Positions 1 through 9,975 of a DNA stretch of 64,000 nucleotides are shown one piece after another (position 1 is the first letter of the stretch; the number at the start of each line of letters is the position of its first letter). The DNA is from Fallopia convolvulus (taxonomy: Eukaryota; Streptophyta; Magnoliopsida; Caryophyllales; Polygonaceae). The stretch is taken from contig OZ024724.1 in assembly GCA_964016875.1 (NCBI GenBank), forward strand, positions 32,139,786-32,203,785, read 5' to 3'. Below the pieces are notes generated by a model. The model saw only the letters and a list, made by a program, of their open reading frames with translations. It was not told the origin of the DNA and did not search any database. Both the position numbers and the translations under genes were made by a program.

Positions 1-560
1 ACAACTTAGAACTCAAACTTTCTCAACTTAGATCGAGATGGGGGATGAAGAACGAGATTGAAATCGAAATTTCTCTTTGGAATCGGGTTAGGGAGGCCTT
101 TTTGTGATTGGATCGAGATGAAGAAAGGGAGAATGGGTGGATCGAGTATGGTGAGAGGGGGCCGATTTTGAGAGTGTGAGGGAGATGGGTTGTATTTTGG
201 GAATGGTGGTTAATATGAAGATGGTAGGTAGGTGGGGGATGGTATTTAATGGGGGAAAGGGACAAAGTAGGTCAAGGGAAAAATTGGCATTCCACCTAGT
301 TAAATCGGGTCGGACCGACGTTGTGGACCGACGTCCCTGTGTCGGGCCCTACTTACCTGGGCTCGATGTGGGAGTATTCGGGTCACCAATTTTACTCCAT
401 CCTCTTGCAACTTCTTTCTCCATATTTCCATTTATATTTTTTTTCACCTCAAATCCTACACAACCTTGAAGAATACACAACACCAAAAATCCACAAAACA
501 CTAGATAGAGATTGGTTAGAGAAAAGCTAGGCTAAACTAAGAAAAATCAAACTAAAATTA
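1..560 (-). other. Non-coding 3' internal region of element A
   Basis: No credible coding sequence is visible; short open frames here have no recognisable domain. The stretch from 307 to 352 holds three copies of the family palindrome (GTCGGACCGAC, a shorter GGACCGAC and TCGGGCCC). Pyrimidine-rich tracts at 412-450 on the plus strand become purine tracts on the element's own strand. By position this is the post-pol region that in B and D leads to ORF3. Confidence 0.5.
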
Positions 561-578
561 CGAAAAGAAAGCTACTAG

Positions 579-596
579 CTCGGGTTGCCTCCCGAG
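579..596 (-). other. Post-pol hairpin of element A
   Basis: On the element strand the sequence is CTCGGG-AGGCAA-CCCGAG, a perfect 6-bp stem with a six-base loop. The same block sits just after pol in B, D and E, and at the equivalent place in C and F. Compared with B, a T-A pair of the stem is replaced by a C-G pair while the loop is unchanged. It is preceded by AGCGCTT, also shared with B, D and E. Function is unknown; a structured RNA signal is the inference. Confidence 0.6.
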
Positions 597-640
597 AAGC
601 GCTCGTTTAGAGTCACTAGCTTGACTTGCTAACCTCAATC

Positions 641-1666
641 TCATGGCGGGTGAAACACGATGAATTGCTCGCCATTGTTGTGCCCATTCCCATTGCCCTC
701 ATACCCATAAAACCACCAACGATGGTCTATATAGGCATGGCTCTCCGATCTCGGTCCTCTCTTATCATACTCCTCCAACGAATGAGATTTCTCCTCCTTA
801 CTTGCTCCAACATGTTCCTTTTTTCCTACACCAAAGTTATTTAAAGAATTCCTAGGAGATTCTACCAGTTCATCTTTCAAGTCACTAAGGCAAATGTAGG
901 AGTCTCCTAAGTCATCTTTCAAATCACTTAAACAAATGTAGGAATCAACAGTTTGGAAAGAATTGTGGTCTTCACCAACATCAAAAGGATATAAGTAAGG
1001 ATACTCTTCATTTCTCCTTGGGCTAGCATTGATCCTTGACTCATCTTGTTCCTCAACTTGCTCCAACAACTCCCTTGCTTGTATTTGTTTATTGAACCCT
1101 TCATCACTTCTCAACACAATGACCTCTCTAGCAACTTCCACTTCTTCTCTTTTTCTCTTGGAACTCTCTTCAAGTTTGAGGATAGCCAAGGCGTCCGGCT
1201 CATTCAAAGCCTTGTTGAAGTGAAAATCGACCTTTTCTTCACCAATCTCAAAGGAAACTTTGCAGTTTTTGACATCAAACCTTGCCCCCGCCGTAGCTAA
1301 GAATGGTCTTCCTAAGATTATTGGGACCAAGGGGTCCTCGTGCATGTCCAAGATCAAGAAATCATCGGGAACAAAGTACTTTCCAACTCGCACCGGCACG
1401 TCATCCAATATTCCCTTAGCCTTGATGATGGAACCGTCGGCCATAGTTAGGGACATATCGGTCGGCTCAATTTCACCTAAATTTGCCCTTCTCCAAATAC
1501 TAGCGGGCATCACAGAAACACTTGCCCCAAGGTCACATAAGGCTTGGAAGTTTTGAGACCCCACTCCAATAGTGATAGCAAACCGACCGGGATCTCCTAG
1601 CTTTTGCGGTAACTCCAAGGTCTTGACCTCATCTTGCATTTCTACAATCGACCTCTTCTTGCTCAA
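641..1666 (-). CDS. Retrotransposon aspartic protease with unusual C-terminal extension (element A)
   Basis: An open frame of about 341 codons with no internal stop. The protease domain covers roughly residues 20-150: active-site CDLGASVSVMP near residue 44, a flap-like MADGS segment, and ILGRPFLAT near residue 117. The enzyme would cut the gag polyprotein inside particles. In complete Athila elements the frame continues into RT. Here, after HFN near residue 150, it continues as about 190 charged residues of no recognised family and stops. These include a tandem repeat of 14-15 residues (SYICLSDLKD twice). The frame lies -1 relative to gag and has no ATG at its start, so it needs a frameshift or reflects a one-base deletion in a T-run near 1679. 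Domain identity is sure; expression is not. Confidence 0.8.
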   Translation of the reverse strand: MSKKRSIVEMQDEVKTLELPQKLGDPGRFAITIGVGSQNFQALCDLGASVSVMPASIWRRANLGEIEPTDMSLTMADGSIIKAKGILDDVPVRVGKYFVPDDFLILDMHEDPLVPIILGRPFLATAGARFDVKNCKVSFEIGEEKVDFHFNKALNEPDALAILKLEESSKRKREEVEVAREVIVLRSDEGFNKQIQARELLEQVEEQDESRINASPRRNEEYPYLYPFDVGEDHNSFQTVDSYICLSDLKDDLGDSYICLSDLKDELVESPRNSLNNFGVGKKEHVGASKEEKSHSLEEYDKRGPRSESHAYIDHRWWFYGYEGNGNGHNNGEQFIVFHPP

Positions 1667-1674
1667 AATCTCCT

Positions 1675-3549
1675 TTAAAACTTGGAATAGGATGGCATCT
1701 CGCTCAATGCATCGGTGAACGGGATAGAGATGTTCAAACCTTGCAAAAGCTTGAGAAACCTCTTGAACTTGTTTTCAACAACATCTTTTGGCTTCTTTGA
1801 GGGATATGGAAGAATTGTTGCACCTTGAATCTTGCTTGGATCAACCTCCTTGGACTTCCCCACTTCACTTGCAACATTTCTTGGTTGGACCGACTTAGGC
1901 ACCACGTCGGGCCCGATGTCGTGTACCTTGGTCCGGAGCAGAGGAAACGATCTTCCTGCTGGATCGTCTTCAGGGAACATCGGACCCGACTTGCTGGGTA
2001 AGTCGGTCCGGCTCTCTTCATTCTTCTTAGGCATGTGTGGCTCGGGTAGGTTTCGCCCACTTCTCAATCCAATTGCCCGGACTTCATTTTGATTGTTTTG
2101 AGCTCGGGGGTTCTCCTCGGGTCGGCTCGGAAGTCTCCCATTCTCTCTCGGGGATTGAGTTGCAATTTGGTTAAATTGATTGTCGACTTGCCTCCTCCAT
2201 GCACCAAACTCATTGAATTGGGTCCTCATCTCCTTGAACCCATCCCTCATCTCTTGAGCAAATGATTGTAGCTCATTGAATCCCGGTGGCCTATATGGTG
2301 GTGGTTGCGGTGCCCTTGGCTCGTTTTGGTTGAAGTTGTTGTTGTAGCCTTGAGCTTGACCGTTGTTCCACAGGCCATTACCACCATTGTTGAAGTTGCC
2401 TCTTCCACCGAAATTTCCTCGAACATAGTTTGCCTCCTCAATTTGCTCGGCCAAGCGCACTTGGCTCGTATTCGGACAAACTTGTGTAGCATGTGCAAAG
2501 GATCCACAATCCTCACAACCTCTAGCATTTTGCTTATAGTAGTGGACTTGCCTCTTAAGCTTGCTCACTTCACCTTCAAGGAATTGGAGCTTCACATCCT
2601 TGTCAATGTCTTCTCCCTTTGGATCATATAACTTCCTTGCACCTTCACCTTGAATTTTCACCTCTTTGCTAGCTTGACTCACCCCATACATGGCCTCATA
2701 ATCGGATAGCTTGTCAAGTAGCTCCCAAGCTTGATCCGGTGTCAAGTCTATGAACCCACAATCGGTGTGGAGATTGAGCATGTCCTTCGTTACCGGATTG
2801 ATGCCTTGGAAAAAGATGTCTTGGAGCACATAAGGTTGTTGGCCATGAGTAGGACATTGGCGCAACATCTCCTTGAAACGGTCCCATGCTTCGAAGAGAG
2901 GCTCATTCGGACCTTGTTGAAAGCTTGCAATTTTCCTTCTTAGCTCGGTTGTCTTTGAGGGCGGGAAGAACTTCATCAAGAAAGCATCATAGAGTCCCTT
3001 CCAAGTTGTGATTGACCTAGGGGCTTGGCTCTCAAGCCAATGTGTGGCCTTGCCCCCAAGTGACCACTTGAACGGCTTTAGAAGCACATACTCCAACGTC
3101 TCCTCGTCGGTAGAGATCGTCTCACACATGTCCACAAAGCGTTTGACGTGCTCTATGGGACACTCATGTGGACGACCCTCGAATTGATCACGCTTGATGA
3201 GGGAAATGAATTGCGTCTTGATCTCAATATTCTTGGCAACCTCGGGAAGCACAATAACCGGTTCGGGTACCCTCAACTCCGGATGCATGTATTAGCGTGC
3301 ATTCCAGGGTAGAGCGTTGAGTTGAGCCTCGGCTCTCATCCGTTGCTCCCGTTCTCTTCTTGCCATCGCCTCTTGATTGTCCTTCTCAAGTTGCAATCTA
3401 GCCATTTCGGCCGTAAGTCGAGCCAACTCCTCATCACCATGGAGAGCTTGATTCTCCATACTTTTCCTTCTTCGGGCTTCTTTGAGAATACTTTCCGGAT
3501 CACTCAAAAACTCAAGCTCAAGTGTTCCTCGGGAGGAACGAGCTAGCAT
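1675..3549 (-). pseudogene. gag of element A, one internal stop
   Basis: Gag forms the particle that packages element RNA. The likely start is the ATG at 3547-3549 (MLARSSRGTLE). A short basic and coiled-coil-like N-terminal part is followed by an in-frame TAA at 3292-3294, where Gln (CAA) would fit the context (R-stop-YMHPE). After it the frame is open for 537 codons: a retrotransposon gag domain (FISLIKRDQFEG, HWLESQAPRSITTW, KFFPPSKTTELRRKIASF, RFKEMLRQCPTHGQ), then a CCHC zinc knuckle (CEDCGSFAHATQVC), an Asn/Gly-rich stretch and a Pro-rich linker. The linker is partly encoded by the family palindromes at about 1887-2011. It ends MPSYSKF-stop, one base out of frame with the protease. Of all gags in the window this is the least damaged. 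Confidence 0.85.
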
Positions 3550-3677
3550 ACACCTACGAAACAAAGACACAAACCAAAACAAATCAAAAACAAACAAGGG
3601 GTTTGGGCTATTCCCTCACCCAAATCACTACCAAAACACAAGAAACTCACCAAATTGGCACTCAATGCACTTAGACT

Positions 3678-3695
3678 TCCCCGGCAACGGCGCCA
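3678..3695 (-). promoter_or_regulatory. PBS of element A (tRNA-Asp type)
   Basis: On the minus strand the 18 bases TGGCGCCGTTGCCGGGGA match the form used by Athila/Tat elements, complementary to the 3' end of plant tRNA-Asp. A 6-base spacer separates it from the LTR end. It fixes element orientation and the LTR inner boundary. Confidence 0.9.
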
Positions 3696-3701
3696 ATCTT
3701 T

Positions 3702-5056
3702 TGATCGCTCGTGTGTGCGAGGGTCTAGAGATACAATTTATAACCCGACCCCGTTGTAGCACGTGGTGGGTGTCGAACGCTCGGGAAATCTACTCGATTG
3801 AGGTGCCTAGACACTAGAAAGCTGGAAAGGAGAACTTAAAACAAAGGAAAACAAAGAGAACAGTCGGGACCGACACAAGTGTCACGTCGGGCCCGATGTT
3901 GGCGACAAGAGGGAAGTCGGGACCGACGTAGAGCAAGTCGGGCCCGAGGTAGCTGGGTTTGTCGAACTCAAAGATTGAAAGTAGATCTTGGGCTTTTGGG
4001 TTCCTTCTCTAGTAGATTAAGGCTTTTCCACCCCAATTCAAGCAATAAGTGATGATCGGAATAGGATCGAGTGCTTTCGCCCTCGTTCCAACCACTTCTA
4101 CACATCGATCCTTGGGGAAATCCCCTTCGAAGCGAGGTCTTGATTCCTTACTTTCGTAAGGAATTGTAGCTCTATGTAGAGTGGGTTCCTAGATCAAGCA
4201 CTCAAGGCTATGGAATTGGGGTTTCTAGCCCATCCTAGCTAGAGCTTTCCCCCATAACCCAAGATCAAGGAGATCTACTCCATATGGCAAACAAAGAAAG
4301 CAAACAAATCAAAAAGCAAAGCAATCAACATCATCAATCTCAAACCAAAGCAAAGTTTCATTCACAAATCAAAAGCAATCCACAAACTCCAATCAAAGGT
4401 TTCCAAATCCACAAAATCAAAACAAGGCAAAGCTAATCTACAACCAAACCTATCAAATCTCCCTCTCTATGGCCGATTCTCTCTCTTCTCCTTCTCCTCT
4501 CCTTCCTCCTTGCTCTCCAAGTATCCTCTTGAGAGTTTTTGAGGGTTGGTTCCTTCCTAAGTGTGGGAACCCCTATAAATTAGAAGATAAGAGCGCCTTT
4601 ATAGATGAGGGGCAAAAGTGGTAGTTTACAATTTCGTGCCTTGGAGCCCAAGCAGTCAGCGACCGACTCGGACCGACACGGAGCAACATCGGGCCCGACT
4701 TACTGGGCAAGTCGGTCCGAGGTCGAAAACTCATCTTCGGGCCCGACGTTGGTTGCAAGTCGATCCGGACCTCGTTCCACCTTCTTCTTGTTGGCTTTTC
4801 TCTTGTTCTTCTTCATGGCTTGCTCCTCTCTTTCCTCTTAAGCTCGGGCCTTGCTCCATGTTCCGATTCACCTTCAAAACGACCCTTGATCCATGCCAAA
4901 ACACTTACAAAACACATAAAACGCGCATAGTCTTCGAATCTCACAGAAATACGGGAACTAAGCTAAAAAGGAACAAAACACACAAGAAAAGGGGAAAAAG
5001 AAACATATTTACAAATGAAATCATATATAAAAACACCACCAAATAAAGAGACATCA
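3702..5056 (-). repeat. 5' LTR of element A
   Basis: The inner end is set by the PBS (plus-strand TGATCG at 3702). The outer end is placed at 5056, where ACATCA gives a minus-strand start of TGATGT, the same start as the LTR of C. A TATA-like box (TATAAAGG, minus, 4596-4603) lies mid-LTR. GTCGGNCCGAC-type palindromes occur at 3863-3900, 3936-3951 and 4674-4770. The outer boundary is less certain than the inner one because the second LTR is not in the window to compare. Confidence 0.7.
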
Positions 5057-5370
5057 CTTTGATGATAATTTTTGTTATCAAAAAAGTTGTAAAAGTTGTC
5101 ATCAAGGCATTTTGATGACACTTTTTACCTTTTATTGTATTTTTTATCATAAAAAATTTGTCATCAAGGCATCTAATGACAATTTATGACAATTTGATGA
5201 TAGTGATGACAGAGATGCTAAAGATGGAAGAGATGATATTTATGATGGTCAACGGTTGGTCAACGTTGGTTAACAACCGATCAATGGTCGGTAAATGCTC
5301 GGTCAACTCCGGTCAACGAGCGAGTCAATTCGACAACGATCGAGTCAACTCAGTGGGGGGTGGGGGAGGA
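5057..5370. repeat. TGATGACA and GTCAAC repeat clusters
   Basis: From 5057 to 5215 the motif TTGATGACA or its complement TGTCATCAA recurs about six times, including two copies of TTGTCATCAAGGCAT. From 5248 to 5365 GGTCAAC or GAGTCAA units recur about eight times. Dense short subterminal repeats are typical of CACTA or Mutator-type transposon ends, but no terminal inverted repeat or duplication could be paired, so the family is open. Confidence 0.4.
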
Positions 5371-6999
5371 GGTGTTTTTGCTATATACCTAATTTTTTAC
5401 CTTTGTTTAACAAATGCCACATTGTGTATTTTTTTCTATTTACTTAATTGAGCCTTTAAAATATTAGCTTTATTTTATATCTTTACTTTTATTTTTTTAG
5501 TTTTGTTCATCCGAAGAGATTGATATTAATGTGGAATTTGGATCCTGCTTGATTGAGATTTGTCTTTATAAAAGTCCTAGCCACACACTTTGGATTATCT
5601 ATATTATTATTGAGACTAAATTTTCTTAATTTTTTTGTTTGAAAAGATAAGAATTTGGAGTACCAAACAAGTTTGGTATTCCGAGAGGCCGTTAAAAAAA
5701 CAGCAGCCTAACCGGCTAAATGAGTCAATAAAGGAGCCACACATGGCTAGCAGAATCAACTAAGGTAGTACAAATGGTTGAAATGAAAGAGCAAAATGAC
5801 ATCGAAATCGGGGTGAATAAAGTACTAAAGGAAAAGCGCCGCATGCAACAGGTCAACCCATCCTTGGGCTTACGAAATGGACCGTTGACGTTCCCTCCAC
5901 TAAGATGAAGGATCTTCATCCACAAAGCACCAAGCGACCTGGCCTAATACAACTCGATCTGATATCAACCTCAACTCCAACTCTTCGAAAGATAAGTACA
6001 AAATAGAGTACGAGTCATCCTGAAATAAAGTTTCCACCTTGTACTGCAAGTAATTAAAACTTGCGGCACAAGTAAATCAAACATGAAGTACAAGTAAGCC
6101 ATACTTGCAGCACAAGTAAAACCCAAATTATTCCGCTAGTAATGTTGAATGTGCATAGCAAGTAAAATCAAACTTGCCGCGAACATAAGTCAACCTGGAC
6201 AAATAAAAAAATTATATGGTTAAATTTTTTCTTAGCCTAGCAAAGACTACAATAAGCACATTATTTCATAATTAATGTTCTTTTTCTTTCATTGTGGTAT
6301 GTGAACAACGAAGCACAAACGGGGGACCTTAGAAGACACTTTAATTTCTTAATTATTTTTTTTCTTTTTTCTCAAAAATCAATTGCCCAAACAGGCAAAC
6401 AAGCTCAGTGGTTGACGATTTCAAACGGTGGAAGGACAACAAAGTAAATTGCTATTAAAAGGGTAGAAATTATAGATCTAGGCGAACTCAAATTGAGTCG
6501 AATACCGATTTGGGATATTGCAATCCAAGCATGAAAGCTAGGATCCAAGACCTCATCGTCAATGTTTCAAAAACTAGATGAGTTTCCTTAAATTGGTTAG
6601 AAACATTATAAAGTTGGCGCAACATTAAAGCCTTCTCGGCAATGAATTAAAGCCTTCTCGGCAAAGTATGGCCTTCTAGGCCTTGTTAATAATCTCTCTA
6701 GAAGAAATAGAGAAAGGAAAGATATTTTAAAAACCATCCATAAGTTCGAAATTGAGCGAGGAGTTGGGTAAGGGGTCGGTCGGAGCTGTCTCATGCCAGT
6801 GAAACCAAAGCGATTCCACAACGGTTGGAGAGGGAGGGCGTAATAGATAAGACAGATCTGAGCAGGGAATGCAAGGAGGTGTGGTGGTGCAGTAGTTTAT
6901 TTGACGGAGGAAGTTAGGTGGTGCGACGACGGTGTGATGTTGTTAGGGTTTGAAGTCTAGGGGTTTAGAAAGTTTCATTGGGAGCGTTGGGAGCGTTTC
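5371..6999. other. Anonymous AT-rich stretch with a small tandem array
   Basis: No coding region is supported. Between about 6041 and 6195, units resembling ACTTGCNGCACAAGTAAA recur four to five times. At 6620-6680 AAAGCCTTCTCGGCAA occurs twice. The distal part may belong to the 5' LTR of F, whose start I could not place. Confidence 0.35.
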
Positions 7000-7860
7000 T
7001 TTGCCGTTTAACAACACTTAGTTTTCTTAATCTTTATTCTGATTACATAATTCATATTTGTGGATGGGTAGTTTATCTATTATTGTGATTATATCTTCAA
7101 TCATGGTTGGCTAAATTCCTAGTTCTAGGGTTTTGGTGATCCATTCAATGCGTATTTATTTAAAGTTGTGTTCTTTGTTTGAATTGAATATATTTGATTC
7201 AATTCTAGATGCTTATTTTCATAGTAACTTGTGTGAATTGGAACTTATTAAAGTTTGAGACTGAAAGGTAAAAACTTTTGTAAGAAGTCAAACCAAGAAT
7301 TTAGACTGAATGGTAATTTTTCCTGCTGTAACCCTAGGATTTGAACCACATATTTCATTACCGCGAAGTGTTTTGATTTCTCTTCTGGATTAATAGTTAT
7401 CATGGAAACCTTAAAGTTGAGTTGAATTAGTAAGTCGCGAAAGTGAATGTTAATTTGGTTTAATCTTAAATTTTAAGTGCTAAATGGTCTAGATTTAAGT
7501 TCGCAAGTCATGAAAGCAGATTTTGGTTGGGTTTAGGCGCGTTGCTATTGTTCGAAATAACGTAGTGATTACCTTAGATAGCTACCTTCAAATAATTTGA
7601 AATAAAATCAGGAAGAGTATAATTTTTGTTCATTGAAACATGGTTGTGGTGATCCTTAACCTTAGACACATGTGTACTATTGTTTTTATCTCATATTTAT
7701 TAATATTTATTATCTTAGATATATATTTTCCCAATTCATTATATTCTTGGCCTAATTTACTAGTAGAGTTACAATTAGTATTACATTGGTTCATGTAGGA
7801 TCGACACTTGAGGTACTACGATTGACCTGATTCACTTGCGGATTGGTTTTAGCTGCATCA
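7000..7860 (+). repeat. 5' LTR (3' part) of outer element F
   Basis: The end is fixed by GCATCA at 7855-7860, followed after six bases by a degenerate PBS. The upstream sequence resembles Athila LTRs in composition and in phrases shared in kind with the B LTR, such as GAGACTGAAAGG and a CTAGGG-type leader. The start is arbitrary: the 3' LTR of F beginning at 44050 does not align here by eye, so the two ends probably have little overlap or are highly diverged. Confidence 0.45.
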
Positions 7861-7866
7861 AGTTTT

Positions 7867-7884
7867 TGCCGTCGTTGTCGGGGA
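7867..7884 (+). promoter_or_regulatory. Degenerate PBS of element F
   Basis: TGCCGTCGTTGTCGGGGA matches the Athila tRNA-Asp PBS at 15 of 18 positions. Two of the three changes are C to T, as expected for decay of methylated DNA. It identifies F as an old Athila-type element on the plus strand. Confidence 0.7.
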
Positions 7885-8047
7885 CCAATTTATTAATAAC
7901 GATTGTCATCTCATAACTAGTAATGTTTAGGTCTTTATTTTTGCTTCGATATTATTTATTCTTTGTTTTAGGCTAATAATAAAAAATCGAAGAAATGGAT
8001 TATTCAAGTATGTATGAAGTAAGTTCTTTTCCTCTCTTTCTCCTAGA

Positions 8048-8860
8048 TTGAATACAAGTACTCAGAGGTATGCTTATTTTATTCCTAATTTGGGGTTTGC
8101 AAATCCTAATACTTTTCACCTGTTTTGTGAGTCTTGTGGAGTTGCATATCATGATTATAAAAGTTGTCACATAACTTTGGGGAATACGAATGACAACTGC
8201 TCAAATTCGCACAATCCTAGTTGGGAGACACAACAACCAACACCACTCCAAAATCTTTTTGACATTGTGAAAAATACCCTCGGTGTAATTAGAAGTCAAG
8301 TAGTAGAGTTGTCTAATCTAATAGGTGAAGTGAACCTTTTGAAGACTCAAGTCGGTACATTGACGACACAAAATAAGTTTATAAAACATCATATTGCTCA
8401 GTTGGTCAGTCCTGAGTTGCCTATTGAGCTTCCATAGGTGCACTGCGTTGAATATTACACTACTATATTTTTAATGTATGAGAAAGAATGGGATGACCCA
8501 AAAGTTGATAAAAGAGAGCCTACCGAGGAGACAAAGGAGGACCCAATGGTTGATGAATTTAGGATGATCCGAAAGGCTACATCGACCATTAGAGATACCG
8601 GTTTTGTGATTCAGTTGAGCTTCTTGAGACAACGCCTGATGAAGTAATGGTACCAAACATTACATTGGAGATTCAAAGCCCTAAGATAGAAGCTATTCAA
8701 GAAAAGAAGGGTCGGCATAGACGTAAAAAGAGAAAAAGAAGTGTTGTTGATGATCGGGCACATGTTGAATTCAAACCAAGGGATCAAGTGATTCTCTATC
8801 ATCACAAATCGGATATGTTTCAGGGATGCCATTGCACAAGAAGGTTCAATCCATAACTTC
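8048..8860 (+). pseudogene. gag remnant of element F
   Basis: The readable frame 8048-8437 contains FCESCGVAYHDYKSC, a zinc knuckle like that of B (C-x2-C and a final Cys kept, spacing one longer). It is followed by NPSWE, comparable to the RNHPNFSYG region of B gag, and a coiled stretch ending in QLVSPELP, which resembles the pre-linker part of Athila gag. A stop at 8435-8437 and frame changes follow, with only charged, unrecognised segments up to 8860. The N-terminal gag core and the protease active site are not seen. The next feature is the post-pol hairpin, so F had lost pol as well. Confidence 0.6.
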
Positions 8861-9046
8861 TTAATTGAGTTCATAAAGATGATTTTGTTGAGTTTTGGCA
8901 TAAGAACTCTGGATATTTTATAGTTAGAAAATTTTGACTAAAGCTCCAAAGAGCCTGATCCGATTGAGAAGGATACCACTAATCCTCTAGATTCGAAAAC
9001 TTTACTAAGGTGGACGGTCAAACTGATGACCTTAAATAAATGCTGA

Positions 9047-9062
9047 TTGGGAGTCAACCCAA
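9047..9062 (+). other. Post-pol hairpin of element F
   Basis: TTGGG-AGTCAA-CCCAA, a 5-bp stem with a six-base loop. It is the counterpart of the AGGCAA hairpin after pol in B. The loop differs by one base, fitting the age of F. It lies directly after gag-derived sequence, confirming that the RT-integrase block is missing. Confidence 0.55.
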
Positions 9063-9272
9063 AACATGTTATTTTATTATGTTTTTAGTTTTCAGTTTTG
9101 CCAAAAAAAATCCTTTCCAATAAAAACTCGGTCGGGCATCCGATCGGGTGTTAAGGCAAGTATCTTTATAAAAAGAAAGCACTTCTCTTTCTCTCCTTTT
9201 CTTCTTTCTTTTCCCGTCTGTCTTTTTCTCTATGTCTGTGGCCTGCTTCCCAACTTCTTCCCCGATGAATAC

Positions 9273-9440
9273 TGTAAAGTAATTAATCGGTTGAGAAGAT
9301 CTTAAATTTCTCATTAATGTTAAGCATATTTATACAAGAGGATCTATGTTAAACATAGGCTTCAAGATATCTTATTATCCAAGAAGCTCTAGACTATTCA
9401 AAAGATATCATTTACAAATACAATATATTTCTATCCTACA
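9273..9440 (-). repeat. Putative short LTR of a Ty1/copia remnant
   Basis: On the plus strand it starts TGTAAAG and ends CCTACA (TGTA/TACA ends). It lies immediately downstream, on the minus strand, of a short G-rich tract that follows a copia pol stop codon, as expected for a 3' LTR. At 168 bp it is in the range of small copia LTRs. A second start, TGTAAAGTAATTA, occurs at 9963 but its continuation does not match. Confidence 0.5.
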
Positions 9441-9930
9441 ACCCCTGCAAACTCATGGAGGACTATCGACATGCAACTTGGACTTCAATGCTTGAAATCG
9501 GGTAGAACCAACAACTTCTGTAAAGATGTCGACAATTTGATCTTGATCCCGAACATGACGAACAATTAGAGTGCCATCATAGTCCCCGTACAAAGTGATA
9601 GTCTATCTTTATATGTTTAAACCACTAATGAAGGATCGGAAGACATATAAGTGGCACTCAGATTCTCACATTGGAGGATCGACGACATTTGTAATGGAAC
9701 ACCTTGTTCTTGAAGTAACTGTTGCAGCCAAATGAGTTTAGTGGAAGCAAAGGCAATGACTCTATTCTCGGCTTTGGTACTTGACTTGGCAACAACATTC
9801 TGTTTCTTAGAGGCCCAACTAATTAGATTACCATCATAGTAAATAACAAACCCATGCTGAGAACGACAATCATCAAAATTAGAGGCCCAACCGACATCCG
9901 AGAAGGCAACTAATTATATAACCGACTGTC
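9441..9930 (-). pseudogene. Ty1/copia RNase H and pol C-terminus remnant
   Basis: The minus strand encodes the typical copia RNase H segment: SDVGWASNFDDCRSQHGFV, then LISWASKKQNVVAKSSTKAE. This matches the family pattern D-x-W-A-x(5-7)-R-S-x-x-G and W-x-S-K-K-Q-x-x-V-x-x-S-S-x-E-A-E, with E changed to K in the last block. It continues to a TGA at 9453-9455. A frame change occurs near 9630. Only the last 150 or so codons of pol remain, so this is a fragment inside F. Confidence 0.75.
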
Positions 9931-9975
9931 TATCACATGCTTAAGAACTAGCCCATATACCATGTAAAGTAATTA

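Larger units (their letters stand above)
1..5056 (-). mobile_element. Element A: pol-less Athila-type LTR retrotransposon, left end outside window
   Basis: Read on the minus strand the order is LTR (3702-5056), tRNA-Asp-type PBS (3678-3695), gag, protease, the post-pol hairpin (579-596) and a non-coding 3' region running off the window. The protease frame ends at 641, only 45 bases before the hairpin, so the roughly 3 kb that should encode RT, RNase H and integrase is absent. The gap holds no pol debris, which suggests a clean deletion derivative that was copied in this form, not local decay. Its 3' LTR is not in the window. Family features are GTCGGNCCGAC-type palindromes in the LTR, gag and 3' region. 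It would depend on a helper such as B or D; that is inference. Confidence 0.85.
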
